DNA of 64,000 nt from Amblyornis subalaris (GCA_018881555.1 JACAXG010000071.1:2238537-2302536), one strand, 5' to 3'; positions 52,833 to 63,652 are shown, counted from the stretch's first letter. Made by a program: numbers and translations. Notes: a model not told the origin generated them from the letters alone.

Positions 52833-52976
52833 CGCGGCCCTCCCCTGCGCTAGGCCCGCGTTGGCCGGGCGGGGGCGCGCGGCCCCGGCGCCGCCCGGAA
52901 GCGGAAGCGCGGCCGCGGTTCCCGCCGCGGTTGCCGAGCGGCGGCCGCTCCGTCCCGTCCCGTCCCGCCCGCGGCC

Positions 52977-53136
52977 ATGAGCGCGGCCGGGCTCGTGTCC
53001 GCGCCGCCCGCAGCCCCGCCGGGGCCGCCCGCCCCCGCCATGGCCCCCGCGCCCGACTACTACGAGGAGGAGGAGCTGGAGAGCGCCGAGGAGGAGGACG
53101 GCGAGCGGAGCGCCCGGGCCCGCGACTCCGACGAGG
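52977..53136 (+). CDS. SUDS3: SUDS3 exon 1 (start codon, acidic N-terminus)
   Basis: Encodes residues 1-53, beginning [10 protein letters not shown] and passing through [16 protein letters not shown]. The ATG at 52977 has G at -3 and matches the family N-terminus. A second in-frame ATG at 53040 (Met22) sits in a better context, CCGCCATGG. The donor is G then GTGTGTGG, a rather weak site. Confidence 0.95.
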
Positions 53137-56100
53137 GTGTGTGGGGAGGGGGCGGGTTGGTGCGCTNGGGTGGGACGGGACAGCGGGATGGAGCGGGGGG
53201 CTCTCCTGGGGTGTGGGATGGAGGGCACGGCTCCGCACAGTGTTTGGGGAGGGGCTGGGGGCTTGAAGGGTCCGGAGCGGCGAGAACACCCGAGGAAAAC
53301 AAGGACGTGTCAGGTCGCAGGGGTTCCCCGCGGAGGAGTGGGGCAGTGAAGCTGCTGGAGGGGTGGAGTTGTGGTTTCTCGGGTGAGGAGGAGGCAGTGG
53401 GAGACGGGAGAGCGCTGAGCAGGGGGACAGCAGGGTGAAAACAGCGGAGAGACCGGTTCTACTGTGGTGTGAAGGGGAAAGGAGGCAGTAAAGGGAGAAG
53501 GTGTGGACAGAAGGACAGGAGGATGCGACAGTAAAAGAACCAGAGAGCAGGGGAGAAGAGGAAATAAGGTAAAACCCGGAGTATCCAGGGGCGTAGGGTG
53601 GATAAAATACCAAATAAGGGGGNTGGAGAAGGACCCTTGGACAGTGCCTGTTGCTGTCAGCAGAGCCCTCCATCCCCTCGGGTGTGGCGATGTTAAAGAT
53701 GCAGAGGGTGACAGGGTACAGGGTGAGGGCTCTTCAAACTGAGCATGGAAGTCCTTTGTGGTGACCCAGACATCCAAGTACATTTCTGGCAGTTAAAAAC
53801 TTTTGTTTTATCTTTGGGTGTGTTAAATTTTATCTTAAGCTCAAACTGTTCATTTGTAGTTTAAGAAAAATCTGAGAAAGGTTTGATTTGAGGGGCTGGA
53901 CCCGCTTCCCTTGTGTAGGGAATGTAGCTGTGATTTAGACTTGACAGCTGTATCCTGTAAGGCCTGGAGTCACTGAGCCCTCCTTGGAAAGGTGATGGAT
54001 TCTTGGCTACCCATGTGNTATAAATAGAAGCCTGAAAAGGCTTAGCAGAAAACTAGCAATCCCACAGTGGTTTGCTTTATTTGTAGTTTATATTACCTAT
54101 TTATAAAATGCAGCTATCTTTATGGCAGTGCTGGTGTTTGTTTAAACCATGAAGTACTTCTGGGTGATGTGTAGCTGAGAAGTTCAGATCCCAGNCAGTA
54201 ACTGCTGTCTTTGCTGAGACATTTGCGGTCAACCCGAGCAGCACTGAGTGGGTGGAACTCTAGTAAGAAGCGTGTGAACTGTTTCTCAGAGTCTTTAGGC
54301 TGTTTTTGTCTTACCTGTGTACGTGTGAGTGTTAGTGTAAGCCCCTTGTCTTAAACGGGAAGAAATTCCCAGGCTCTCTGAAGTTGAAGTTGTTTGGATT
54401 TGATGTTAANTTGCACCAGGGAGATGAGATGTTTCATTTCATTCATGAATTCCTCTCTCCAGAGNCCTCTCAGGTTGTGTCTTTGATGTTAAATTGGCTG
54501 AGGTTTGGGGATTTTTTGTTTGTTTGTTTGTTTGCTTATTTTTAGATAACTTGCTGCTTTAGGGGTTTTTTGGTTTGTTTTTTAATGCATCTGAAATTTT
54601 AACAAGTTGTTTTTTACTTCATTCAGACACTGAGGATGCCAGTGAAACAGACCTGGCAAAGCACGAGGAGGAGGACTTTGTAGAAATGAAAGAACAGTAA
54701 GTAACCCATTCTAATCACAAGTAAGATAATGTTCCATTTATTTGTGGGTTTGGGGGTGTTTATTGCATAAAACTTGGCAAAGTTTTGGGCCAAGATTGGG
54801 GTTTTAAGTGCCTATCCCAATGGAATAGCTCATGAGTCCATACACTTGTATTTCTGCTCTCCCCAGTTTCTTTCTCTGTTCTATATAAAATCAGGGATTT
54901 ATGGGCTGCTGCTGCTTGGGGGAAAGAAATGGTTATGAGTTCTGGGAGCAGCTGCAGCTGCAAATGGATCCTGCTGCAGATAGATCCTTTAAATAAAATA
55001 AAGGCTNTGCTTTATATCAGCTAAGGAAAAGCAAGATGCCTATCCAAATCCCTTAAACAATTATATGCTAGTCCTGCCCCAGAAATAAAGACTTTTTGGA
55101 GACTTGAAATAGCTTCCCGTGGTGTTTAGGAGCATTTGCAGTATTTTGAGTTCTTGCTTAATGTCAGAGACCTGTTTTTATGCAGGTCAGGAAGACTTGG
55201 CCAGTGTTAAACCACAGACGTGGTAAAAGACACTCAGGTTTGCAGCAGCACCAGGAATAGACTTTGGTGGTTTTTTTAGTAATGTCAAGATGTACATGAG
55301 GAGAAGCCTTCCGTGTTACATGTGGAGAGCTAGTACACGGATAGTAAGACTTGACAAAGTAGTAGAATGATGCTGCTGTAAATTTTCTGTTGTCTAAAAT
55401 GTCATTTTAGATTTCAACATTAAAAAAAATCCTATTTTATCCAGGACTATTCCCAAAANGTAAACCTGTTGTAAAACCGAGGGAGTGCCAGAATTTTTAA
55501 GACAGAATGAGAACCTTTCATTTGAATTAAATTCTTCTAATTGGTTGTTCATTTGTTTCCTGAAGTTCTGAAAAGTTTTTAATTCTGTGTAAACATGTTG
55601 TAACTTAGAGAGATGGTGGAATAAACAATGTGTGCTTGGTGTTCAGAGTTTCATGCTGTGTTTGCAGGATGTATCAGGACAAACTGGCATCTCTGAAGAG
55701 GCAGTTACAGCAATTGCAGGAAGGTAAGCTTTGAAGAGAAGCTTTTTTTTTTTTCCTTAGGCAATTTTCAGCACTTTTCAAATGTCATAGAAGGAGGGGG
55801 GGGTTGAAAGATGTGAGCAGCATCCTTCACTGCATGTTGGCTCTCAGCTGTGCTGCAGAGTTAAAAATGNCAGCCACTTCCCATCCTTTCTCCATCTAAA
55901 CACTTGTAGTTAAGCCTCTGTGTACTACAGCATTTCTTAAAAGGAGTAATCCACTTTCTGAAAAAGCAGGGAATGAGCTTTTCAAAAGTAACAANCTACA
56001 ACTGGAGTTTTCTGGTCTCGGTATTTGGGCTTCAAGTGGTGTATGGCTCCTTCAGAATATTTAATACTTGGGGAAAAAAATTTCGATGGGAATCTGCAAT

Positions 56101-59100
56101 TTATTTCCATTAGGTACTCTTCAGGAATATCAGAAAAGAATGAAAAAGTTGGACCAGCAGTACAAAGAAAGGATACGAAATGCAGGTAAGTGGAATTTCT
56201 CTCTAAAACACTGCATATAACTTAAATGTATGCTTTTTAAAACACCTGAAGTAAAAAAAGAGATAATTCTGTTCTTTAAAGAAAAGGAACTTGATGGAGT
56301 AAGGGGATCTTTGGGTACAGTGTAGGGTTTTTCCAGAGTCCACCAAACATGACAGGATCTACCTTGATTATTTTGTTCCCTTGATCAGCGTTGTTTGCTG
56401 ACTGATACTAAGCACTGATAAACAGTTTCACTCTTCATTCATGTGAAACAGCACAAGTGAAAAGATAATTGGTTTTTTATCTGCCTAACCCACAATCTCC
56501 CACTTCAGTTTGTTCTTTTGTGCCACTTGTTGAAGCCTTTGGGTGCCCTGTTTCCTTCGGTTTGCAGGAGTGGAAAGTTAGGAGCACNTGCTTTCCCAAA
56601 GATCTGTTTGTGCCCTGGAACAGAAGATTTGCTGCTGGAACTGTTGCTCTGCATGGCTGTGACATGGAATGGGCTGCCTGTACTTTGTGTTCTGCTCTGT
56701 TTCAGGAGCAAAGGCCCAAGTTAATTTTTAAAGTGCTCAGTGCTCCTCCTTCTGGGTGTTTTTATTGTGCTACTGCAGAGGAATGGCTTGGAAATCAGAT
56801 CCATCTGCTTGCCCTCCCTCTCCAGTAGTTTCTTATCTTGGATATTGAACCAGGGCCTTTATAGAAGACATTATGTGGAAATAGGAAATGTAGTTGTTCC
56901 TCCTTCAGAAAATTTAGATGAATCCTGACAGAAAGGGAGTTGTATGATGGCAAACACACTCCAACCTTTGAGTAATATAAATTCTGTATCTTCAAGTGCT
57001 TGGGAAGGTAAAGGATTTGCTTGAGGAAGACTGGGTTGTTTTGATAAAATTAAGCCTAGGTGCAAACTGGTATTTCTGGCTGGCCAAGAGCAGTGCTGCA
57101 GCAACAGAGTTCTTCCACAGGAGGGCAGGTGGTGATCACTTGGAATTCTATGATTAAAAAGATTCAACAGCCTTGTACTACAGGAATAATGCTCTTTTAA
57201 ATTTGTCCTTCCTTTGTTGAGGTTTATTAAAACAATAACTTAGATTTACCTGTACATGATTATGTACCTGTACATAATACTGCTTCCATGCCTTACAAAC
57301 AAAAGGTTGGATATTATTGGGCCATTATCATTTTTGGTATATAGATAATTGGTTTTTAAAATAATTTTTGAAGTAAATGGAGTAGTACAGTGTTGCCACT
57401 ATGGTCTTCTCCAAAACATGTTTGAAGCTTGTGATCTTTACAGAAGTTTTTACTATTTCAGGTATTGCCAAAGCTTAATATGCTGGTGAAATGTGGTGAC
57501 TTGAGGGCTGATCAGGTGNCTTATTTTGCTTTTGTTGCCACTGTCTTGAGTAAAAACTTTCTTTTGGGCTTTATGTCCTCTGAGAAATGCAAGAAGGGTC
57601 CCATCCTGCTTAATTTCAAGTTGTTAGAGATGGCACAAACATCAGCAGCAGGACCATTTCACACCCAGAAATCCACTCAGCTCATCCATAGGCCTGACTT
57701 GCACTAACCATTGCCATGTGTTGGCACTTAACCCTCAGTGCTGGACAACAATTCCCTTGTTTTCTCTGGCTTAACCAGCCTGAAATCACACATGTGGTTT
57801 GAGCAGATCAATCTTGTGTCAGCTGCAGAATTATTTCTGAACCAGTCACTGCTGAGATTCAGGAAGNTGGCTAAAACTGTGACTCTTTAGCTGCATGTTT
57901 CAAGCTTCTCTCTGGGAAGTTTCTATTATTAGTTGATTGTAATNAAACTGGAAGAAAGATGGACTGCCTGCTTGGTACTGCTGGGAATAGTAGCTGAACT
58001 GANTAGGGTGGAATAGTGGTGTGGGAGCTTTTCAGTGTGGTGACAATCTGTAAAAGACTTCTAGTAACAGTGTATTTTTGTGGAACTTTTTCATAGTTAC
58101 TTTATTTTCAGCATAAATCTGTGAAGTCAGAGTACAGGTTGGATGAGTACATATCCTATTTGGTTCACTGCCTGTCTTGGCTGCAATATTAAATGGCTTA
58201 AAATGTTAAGGAAGTAAGTTTTGTGCATCTTTGAAGGTAATAAATTAAGTCTTTCTTGTGTTTCAGAACTGTTCCTGCAGCTGGAAGTAAGTATTCTTAA
58301 TCTATAGAATATACATTAAGTAGATGGAAGAGGCATAAATCTTGTTTCATCAACCAGTACTTGGGCTTGTTTTCCCAGAAGGCTTAAAAGAGATTTTCTT
58401 CATCTAGCTGGCTTGTTACATTTGAGATGTAGTAGAGCCCACTGCTGGTATTACCTCAAATAATTTCTGCATTTTGTTGTTAAAATAGAATTAAATATTT
58501 GCTATTGGACTCTTGTCTCTGGCTGTGCACTGGGCTGGTTTAAAAAGGTCATTTAAGGTGATAAGTGATAGTGCTATTCATAAATCTGAGGAGCTCTCTG
58601 CTAGAGACTTGATTTGTTATGCAACATTAAAATGTCTTTTTAAAAATAATTTGTTTGCCAATATAATAATACTAAGTCATATTTAGGTGTTTTTCTGCAA
58701 ATTACGAATATTGATAATCTTTAGAACTCAACAGTTTTGAACTGAAAAGCTGATCAATACAGCATTTGAAAAGCTGTTGCGATATCATCGAGTCCTTAAT
58801 TAACCTTCTTGCTCTCTTGGTTTGCATTAGACAGATCAGGTGGAGAAAAATTATGTGAAGGAAAAGAAAGCAGCAGCAAAGGAGTTTGAAGATAAGAAAA
58901 TTGAGCTTAAGGAAAACCTGATTGCAGAGTTGGAAGAGAAAAAGAAGATGATTGAGAATGAAAAGCTAACCATGGAATTAACAGGAGGTAAAGAAGATAA
59001 GCACNTGTCTTTTGTGTTATCCACTCTGCTTCTGCTTAGGAAAAAAGCCATAAAAGTGGCAGTGCTGGTTTACAAAGACAGCTGGTGGGAAATGCCAAGA

Positions 59101-62100
59101 GGAAGGGAACACAAATCGATGCTTTTTTAATGGAGAAAGCATTTCAAAATAAAATTCAGTGACCTGGATTGCTAATGGGTGAATCAAGAGTGCCAGTGGA
59201 GCAGCAGAGTGGATGATGGGCTTGCTTATATGCAGGGAAAGGGGCTGCTTTAGTTCCTGTGGTCTGGCAATAAAACTATGGAGATATGTCACAATATTGA
59301 CCTAAGCACTGATGCCAGGTTGTAAAACTGTCCTTTTCCTCCTACAGTAACAGGTGGTCAAGTAGTAGAAGAAAATCAAACAGTAAGGGTTGAAATATGC
59401 TGCTTAAAGCCAGAAAAATAGATTTGTGGGGTACATTTGTGTCCAGACTCTGGAAAATTTACATTAAATGGACAGATTTCTTTGAGACCAGCTGGTACCC
59501 TTGGTGCCTTGCAGTGCTGTGTAGTAATGGACACAGTGGGGCTAAGTCAGGGGTTGTTATTCCTGCAGAATGTTGTTGCTGTGATACTGAACCTGAAGTC
59601 TGATTTGGTTCTCCTTCTGAGAGCAACTCCTCACTTCATGGACTGATGGTGCTGGTTTTGTTGCTGGGGCTTGTCCAGGAGTTAGACCCTTCATATCTTT
59701 CTTGCATAGTATATACAGGTTTTATATCAACTAATATTAATTAATAACTTTAATTAAACTCAGAAGTGAGAATTAAACCCTGTTGTGACATATTCAATGG
59801 TGCTCTTGGCTTGTTACAAACTGTAAAGGCTGATGTGGTCTGGAAATCAGCTTGAGTTATGCTGTTCCCCTGGTAACTCCTTTATTTATTTATGAAGTCT
59901 GGTNTCATGGTCATCCTTGTTCACCTTAGAGATGAGGAGAAAGGGAATTTGGTGCATTTTGCACATGCAGAGCTGCTCAAGGTTTTAGTGTCTAGAGGGA
60001 GCCAAAGGGGCTCTGCAGATTCAAGTGCTACCCAGGATGTGATTCAGGGGTACTTAGAGATGAGCAAATAAATCTCAGCACACAGAGAGGTGAGATGATG
60101 TGTTTGGCATTTATAATGTGGTCTCTTGGTTGCCAGTTCAACAGATATTCATGGATTAAGGAATGAGTTGTGAGGGTTTCAGTGAAATTGTTCAGCTAAG
60201 ACTACTGTAAACATTTGGACAAACTAAGTTCAGGTAATTACCTGATGATGAGACTGCTGTTTTAAGTTATAAACAGCCTTTTTTTTTCCCCAGTGCATAT
60301 GCTGCAGTTTACTTCCTGTCAACTGCTGCTTTGCACGTTATTAATTAGGCTCATTTCATTAATCATTCCTTGATAATTTGAATTTAAATACTGTTTGTTT
60401 AAAATCACTCCACACCTGTATCAGTCTTCAATGCAGAAATTTTCTGTAATCTTTTGACAAAGCTGCTTTTCTGCCTCGAAGATGAGAGAGAGCAATTGGT
60501 TTGTAGCTGATGTTTTACAGGCTGTTAACGATCCAAGTTTGGTTGGCAAAGAACTCCATGAACTTGGCCTTTTAAATGCCTCTGTTCCCAAGCAGATAGC
60601 ATTAGCATGAAAGGAATTTGCCTTGAATCCTTGTAGCATCATTGTGCTGCTTATCTGTACCTGGAGCAGCTGTAACCATGGCATTGCAGCACTGTCACTG
60701 AACAGTGACCTGATGGGAAGGAAACTTGGAGTCACTGTCAGCACTCCCAGCTCGGATGCTGGAAGCTATCACAGAAAAGAAATCCAATTTGCTGTATGAA
60801 AGAGGAAAGATTATTTTCCTTGTGCCTTGTGTAGAAAGCTGCTGCTGCTTACTCCTTTCTCTCTGGTCTTATCAGCTCTCCAACTTCATTACTCTACAGA
60901 TTCAATGGAAGTGAAGCCTATTATGACAAGGAAACTGAGACGGCGACCCAATGATCCAGTTCCTATCCCAGACAAGAGGAGGAAACCTGCCCCTGATATC
61001 CTTTCATGGAGTCACTGTTGGATTGGAAGCCAGTGTGCTACCCACTCCTGTGGTGTTTTGTACAGCAAGGAAAATGAAATTAAATGCTAGAATGAGATTT
61101 TAGCCTGGGAAATACTGAAGCACAATTGTCATGTATAATATGTGATAAAGCAATATAGCAGTTGTATAATACAATACATGTATATAAACCAGTGTTTGGA
61201 GATCCTTTGGTATCCTAACTTAAACTTTACAGTATCATGAGATAACTTTTTTTTTCCCAGTGAGAATAGTTTGAATTCTACAGGCAATTTACTTCACAAA
61301 AGAAAAACTTTAAAAGAACATTGTGTGTGTATATATATATATATATGCTGAGATAATTGATTCCATAGATAGTAAATGGCTTTTTACATGAGCCAAAGCT
61401 TTATTCATTTCAAGATGTGACAAAGCGTTTACCAGAAAGATCATATTTGTCATGTCAAACTAGCTTTGCCATTTCTGATAAAGGCTTCGGATCTCTAATC
61501 CAGAGATGTGNAGCCAAAGCAAGGAGTGCTAGATTTGTTCTTTGAATGAGAAAAGATGAAGATTCATCTTGTTTTCATGTATCACAAGAGACAGAAAAAC
61601 ATGTATATGTAATCCTTGGGATCTGCCTTGTTGCATGTCTCAGAATGAAAATGTTCCTTGGCTTCTGGAAATAAGTTTTTAGCTCCTCTGTGATGATAGG
61701 CACTTTTTCTATTTGTGTATTAAACTCACCTGGAGAGGAAGGCAAGCATATTTGCTTTGCAGAGGCTTCTTATTAGATTCTAAGCGTGTATGTCTTAGAT
61801 TAAAAAAAACTTACCTGAGCAACTCTCATTTGCTGAAGGCAATATCAAACCTTGAACTTTTGGAGTTCATGCAGGATGGTCACGAGCATCTCCAGTTTCA
61901 ATTAACCTCTCTCTGCTTGGAGATTCTGTTCACTCAGGAAAAAAAATCGTTTATTAGTGCCCCTATCTCATCCAAAATAAATGAGTTTCATAGTGAACAT
62001 GACCTATTAATTGAGCATGATGTGGCAGCCACAGTGTGAAACTCTCCCTGCCTTTGCTCACTGGGAGAGCATTAAAGTCCATCAGAACCAAAATCCTTAA

Positions 62101-63652
62101 AATGCAGCCCAGCAATTGTTAACTTTAGTTTAATACTTTGAATACTTTTGGCTAAACAGTTGTTTTGAAGAAACAGAAGGACAGCAGAGCTCTAATAAGA
62201 CTATAATACACTAATTTGTATTTTCCGAGGTTTTGAGTTTGTTTTCAGGTGCATTGTAGGCTCTTATTTATCCTCAGCCACACCAAGTTTTATTTGAGTA
62301 GGTTTAGGCGGGATTTAGCTCCATTGCAGAAAATCTGAAGTGAGTCTGTTGTTTCAGTTTCCAGATCCTTCTCCACAGAAAAACAAGATGAAAAACCCTG
62401 AAAATGCTTGTGCTTGATGCCTCCATGAAGTAAATGTCAGTGCACTAAAGGTTTTTCAGTGATGGTTGCATCTGAATAAGTTAAAATGATTTTGCATTCT
62501 GCTGCTAAGATGGTGGAGATGGACTTATTAATTCCTGACAAAAAAAAAAAGCTCAAGTAAGACACTCGTTAAAATCCTAGCAACCTTTTGGCTTATATTT
62601 AGTCAAGTGAAATGTCATTGACCTTTAATTTTTAGCCTTGCTTATCAAGAGCTTATGGAAACCTTAATTCTGGATACCTCAGCTAAATTATTTGTTGACT
62701 GATGAGCAAATAATGGAGGACCTGAGAACGTTGAATAAGGTAGGGATTGTGGCTTGGTTGTATTTCTTTGTTTTAAAGAGAAGGCAAATGCTTTCCCTGA
62801 AGAGAACAGAGCTCCCTTTTATGTTCCTTTTTGAGATGTGGGACTATTTCATCCCTGTAGGCTTTCTGAAGTAGCACAATAAAAGATTTAGCAAGATGGT
62901 ATCTCCTCCTGTTTATTTGAGTTTAATGAACCTAATTAGAATGACAGTCATCTAAAAATGTTACCTTTTGTCTTAACCAAGGGATGAGCTATGTTGAGGA
63001 GTTTCTTCCTCATGGCTGAACAGATGTCAGTGTGGTTTTTNGGGGAGATCACAGGCTGCCTTTAGCTTAGACCTTAGTGTGGAGTGGGTTTTCTTTATTA
63101 ATTTTTCTTTTTTTCTCCCTGCTGTCACAATATATCAGCAAACTGAATAGGGGGCAGTGTGTATGTTTAGCTTTTCTAGTTTTGAATTACATATTGTTTT
63201 CTTGCCAAACACTTGAAGGCTTATCAAATTTCTTAGAAGAGAGGCTGCTCATTAAGACATTTGGGGATGGTAGTGGAACACAGGGTTTGTGCCAGCTGTT
63301 GAGGTGTCTCTAATGATTTATCTCCTGTATTTTGTGTACCCTGAGAAATGTTGGATCACATTCAAAAATACAGTGGTTAGATGGGTTTGACTCGTTTGAG
63401 TGGATTATCTGAATGCTCTGAAGTTCAGCTTTTTGGCCTTTTTTATCATTTTACTGATTATCTCCACCTTTGGCTGTTTAACTGCTCTGGTTATGTCTTA
63501 TGCCACTTAACAGAGCATTTAAAATAGAAGCATTCAGAGCATGGAAAGTAAGATACCTGAAATTATTATTACTGCAGCTTCTGTGGCTCCTGTCAGATCT
63601 CTAACTCTGCTTTGCTCTCTTCCCATGTAGCTTAAATCACCCAAGAGACCAG
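52977..63652 (+). CDS. SUDS3: SDS3 homologue, SIN3A corepressor complex subunit (nine coding exons, continues beyond base 64000)
   Basis: Joined exons: 52977-53136, 54627-54696, 55668-55723, 56114-56185, 58267-58286, 58831-58987, 60900-60995, 62678-62739, 63631-63652; 715 nt, one frame, 238 codons plus one base. SUDS3 is a nuclear scaffold of the SIN3-HDAC1/2 complex that supports HDAC activity and pericentric heterochromatin. Visible parts: Ala/Pro-rich start (1-27), acidic stretch (30-76), a long Lys/Glu-rich coiled coil (about 74-176), a basic segment [10 protein letters not shown] through DKRRK (189-207, possible nuclear localisation signal), and the SIN3-interaction helix [18 protein letters not shown] (213-230). 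About 90 C-terminal residues are expected outside the window, judging from the 328-residue human protein. All introns are GT-AG except intron 7, which is AT-AC. Confidence 0.97.
53137..54626 (+). other. SUDS3 intron 1
   Basis: A 1,490-bp GT-AG intron. The first 200 bp belong to the CpG island. A TTTG microsatellite lies at about 54514-54534. A long minus-strand open frame across its start and exon 1 is an artefact of GC content. Confidence 0.85.
54514..54534 (+). repeat. TTTG tetranucleotide microsatellite
   Basis: About five TTTG/TTGT units in SUDS3 intron 1, roughly 90 bp before exon 2. Confidence 0.85.
54627..54696 (+). CDS. SUDS3: SUDS3 exon 2
   Basis: 70 nt, residues 54-77: [20 protein letters not shown] then MKEQ, with the last codon split. 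Acceptor TTCAG, donor GTAAGT. The acidic stretch leads into the coiled coil. Confidence 0.96.
54697..55667 (+). other. SUDS3 intron 2
   Basis: A 971-bp GT-AG intron with no feature recognised. Confidence 0.85.
55668..55723 (+). CDS. SUDS3: SUDS3 exon 3
   Basis: 56 nt, residues 78-95: [18 protein letters not shown], a heptad-like coiled-coil segment. Acceptor TTTGCAG, donor GTAAGC. Confidence 0.96.
55724..56113 (+). other. SUDS3 intron 3
   Basis: A 390-bp GT-AG intron beginning with a T-rich run; nothing else recognised. Confidence 0.85.
56114..56185 (+). CDS. SUDS3: SUDS3 exon 4
   Basis: 72 nt, residues 96-119: [20 protein letters not shown] then IRNA. Coiled coil continues. Acceptor CATTAG, donor GTAAGT. 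Confidence 0.96.
56186..58266 (+). other. SUDS3 intron 4
   Basis: A 2,081-bp GT-AG intron. Open frames of up to 119 codons occur on both strands around 56470-57170 without family resemblance. No repeat recognised. Confidence 0.8.
58267..58286 (+). CDS. SUDS3: SUDS3 exon 5 (20-nt microexon)
   Basis: Only 20 nt, encoding ELFLQLE across the junctions (residues 120-126). The flanks TTTCAG and GTAAGTATT are strong sites, and the exon is needed to keep the frame between exons 4 and 6. Gene finders can easily miss it. Confidence 0.94.
58287..58830 (+). other. SUDS3 intron 5
   Basis: A 544-bp GT-AG intron, AT-rich, with no feature recognised. Confidence 0.85.
58831..58987 (+). CDS. SUDS3: SUDS3 exon 6 (core coiled coil)
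   Basis: 157 nt, residues 127-178: [20 protein letters not shown], then a Lys/Glu-rich helix with [20 protein letters not shown], ending MELTG. This is the centre of the Sds3 coiled coil used for dimerisation in the SIN3 complex. Acceptor GCATTAG, donor GTAAAG. Confidence 0.96.
58988..60899 (+). other. SUDS3 intron 6
   Basis: A 1,912-bp GT-AG intron. It contains a possible 35-nt cryptic exon (59348-59382), listed separately; otherwise nothing recognised. Confidence 0.8.
59348..59382 (+). other. SUDS3: Possible cryptic 35-nt exon in SUDS3 intron 6
   Basis: A strong acceptor (TTTTCCTCCTACAG) and a good donor (GTAAGG) bracket 35 nt that continue the frame of exon 6 for eleven more codons after the junction codon ([12 protein letters not shown]). 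Because 35 is not a multiple of three, joining to exon 7 would give a stop four codons later, so inclusion would truncate the protein or trigger decay of the mRNA. The start of the segment also resembles the end of exon 6. Unsupported by transcripts here. Confidence 0.25.
60900..60995 (+). CDS. SUDS3: SUDS3 exon 7 (basic segment)
   Basis: 96 nt, residues 179-210: [20 protein letters not shown] then [12 protein letters not shown], plus the first base of Ala211. The basic stretch is a plausible nuclear localisation signal. Acceptor CTCTACAG. There is no GT at the end; the exon stops before ATATCCTTTC, a U12-type AT donor. The exon end is fixed by the phase and by the conserved A-Q-L-N-Y that follows in exon 8. 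Confidence 0.94.
60996..62677 (+). other. SUDS3: SUDS3 intron 7, U12-type AT-AC intron
   Basis: 1,682 bp, beginning ATATCCTTT (full match to the minor-spliceosome 5' splice-site consensus) and ending AC. CCTTAAT at 62662-62668, with its adenines about 11 nt before exon 8, matches the U12 branch-point motif in the usual window. A TG/TA microsatellite lies at 61322-61346. Reading straight through from exon 7 would reach a TAG at 61088. Confidence 0.92.
61322..61346 (+). repeat. TG/TA dinucleotide microsatellite
   Basis: Four TG units run into about eight TA/AT units inside SUDS3 intron 7. Confidence 0.9.
62678..62739 (+). CDS. SUDS3: SUDS3 exon 8 (SIN3-interaction helix)
   Basis: 62 nt, residues 211-231: A then [20 protein letters not shown]. 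This amphipathic helix corresponds to the mapped SIN3-interaction domain of mammalian Sds3 (about residues 205-228). The upstream splice end is AC (AT-AC intron); the donor is GTAGGG. Confidence 0.95.
62740..63630 (+). other. SUDS3 intron 8
   Basis: An 891-bp GT-AG intron with a CCCATGTAG acceptor. No feature recognised. Confidence 0.85.
63631..63652 (+). CDS. SUDS3: SUDS3 exon 9 (22-nt microexon)
   Basis: 22 nt encoding LKSPKRP plus one base (residues 232-238). Acceptor TGTAG, donor GTGAGTT. The sequence matches the family order after the SIN3-interaction helix. It is the last coding piece inside the window. Confidence 0.93.

Larger units (their letters stand above)
52800..53320 (+). promoter_or_regulatory. 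SUDS3: CpG island promoter of SUDS3
   Basis: A CpG-dense, TATA-less region surrounding the first exon. Two adjacent ETS-type sites, CCGGAAG (52895-52901) and GCGGAAGC (52901-52908), lie about 75 bp upstream of the start codon, a common arrangement in constitutively expressed genes. The transcription start is therefore probably close to 52900-52960. Confidence 0.75.

Noticed and set aside
52790..52870. A functional tRNA gene on the minus strand
   Set aside because: The B box is perfect, but the acceptor stem does not pair, the T-stem has a mismatch and no anticodon arm is evident.
52768..53673. 301-codon minus-strand open frame across SUDS3 exon 1
   Set aside because: It is antisense to the real first exon and CpG island, covers part of intron 1 and has low-complexity composition.
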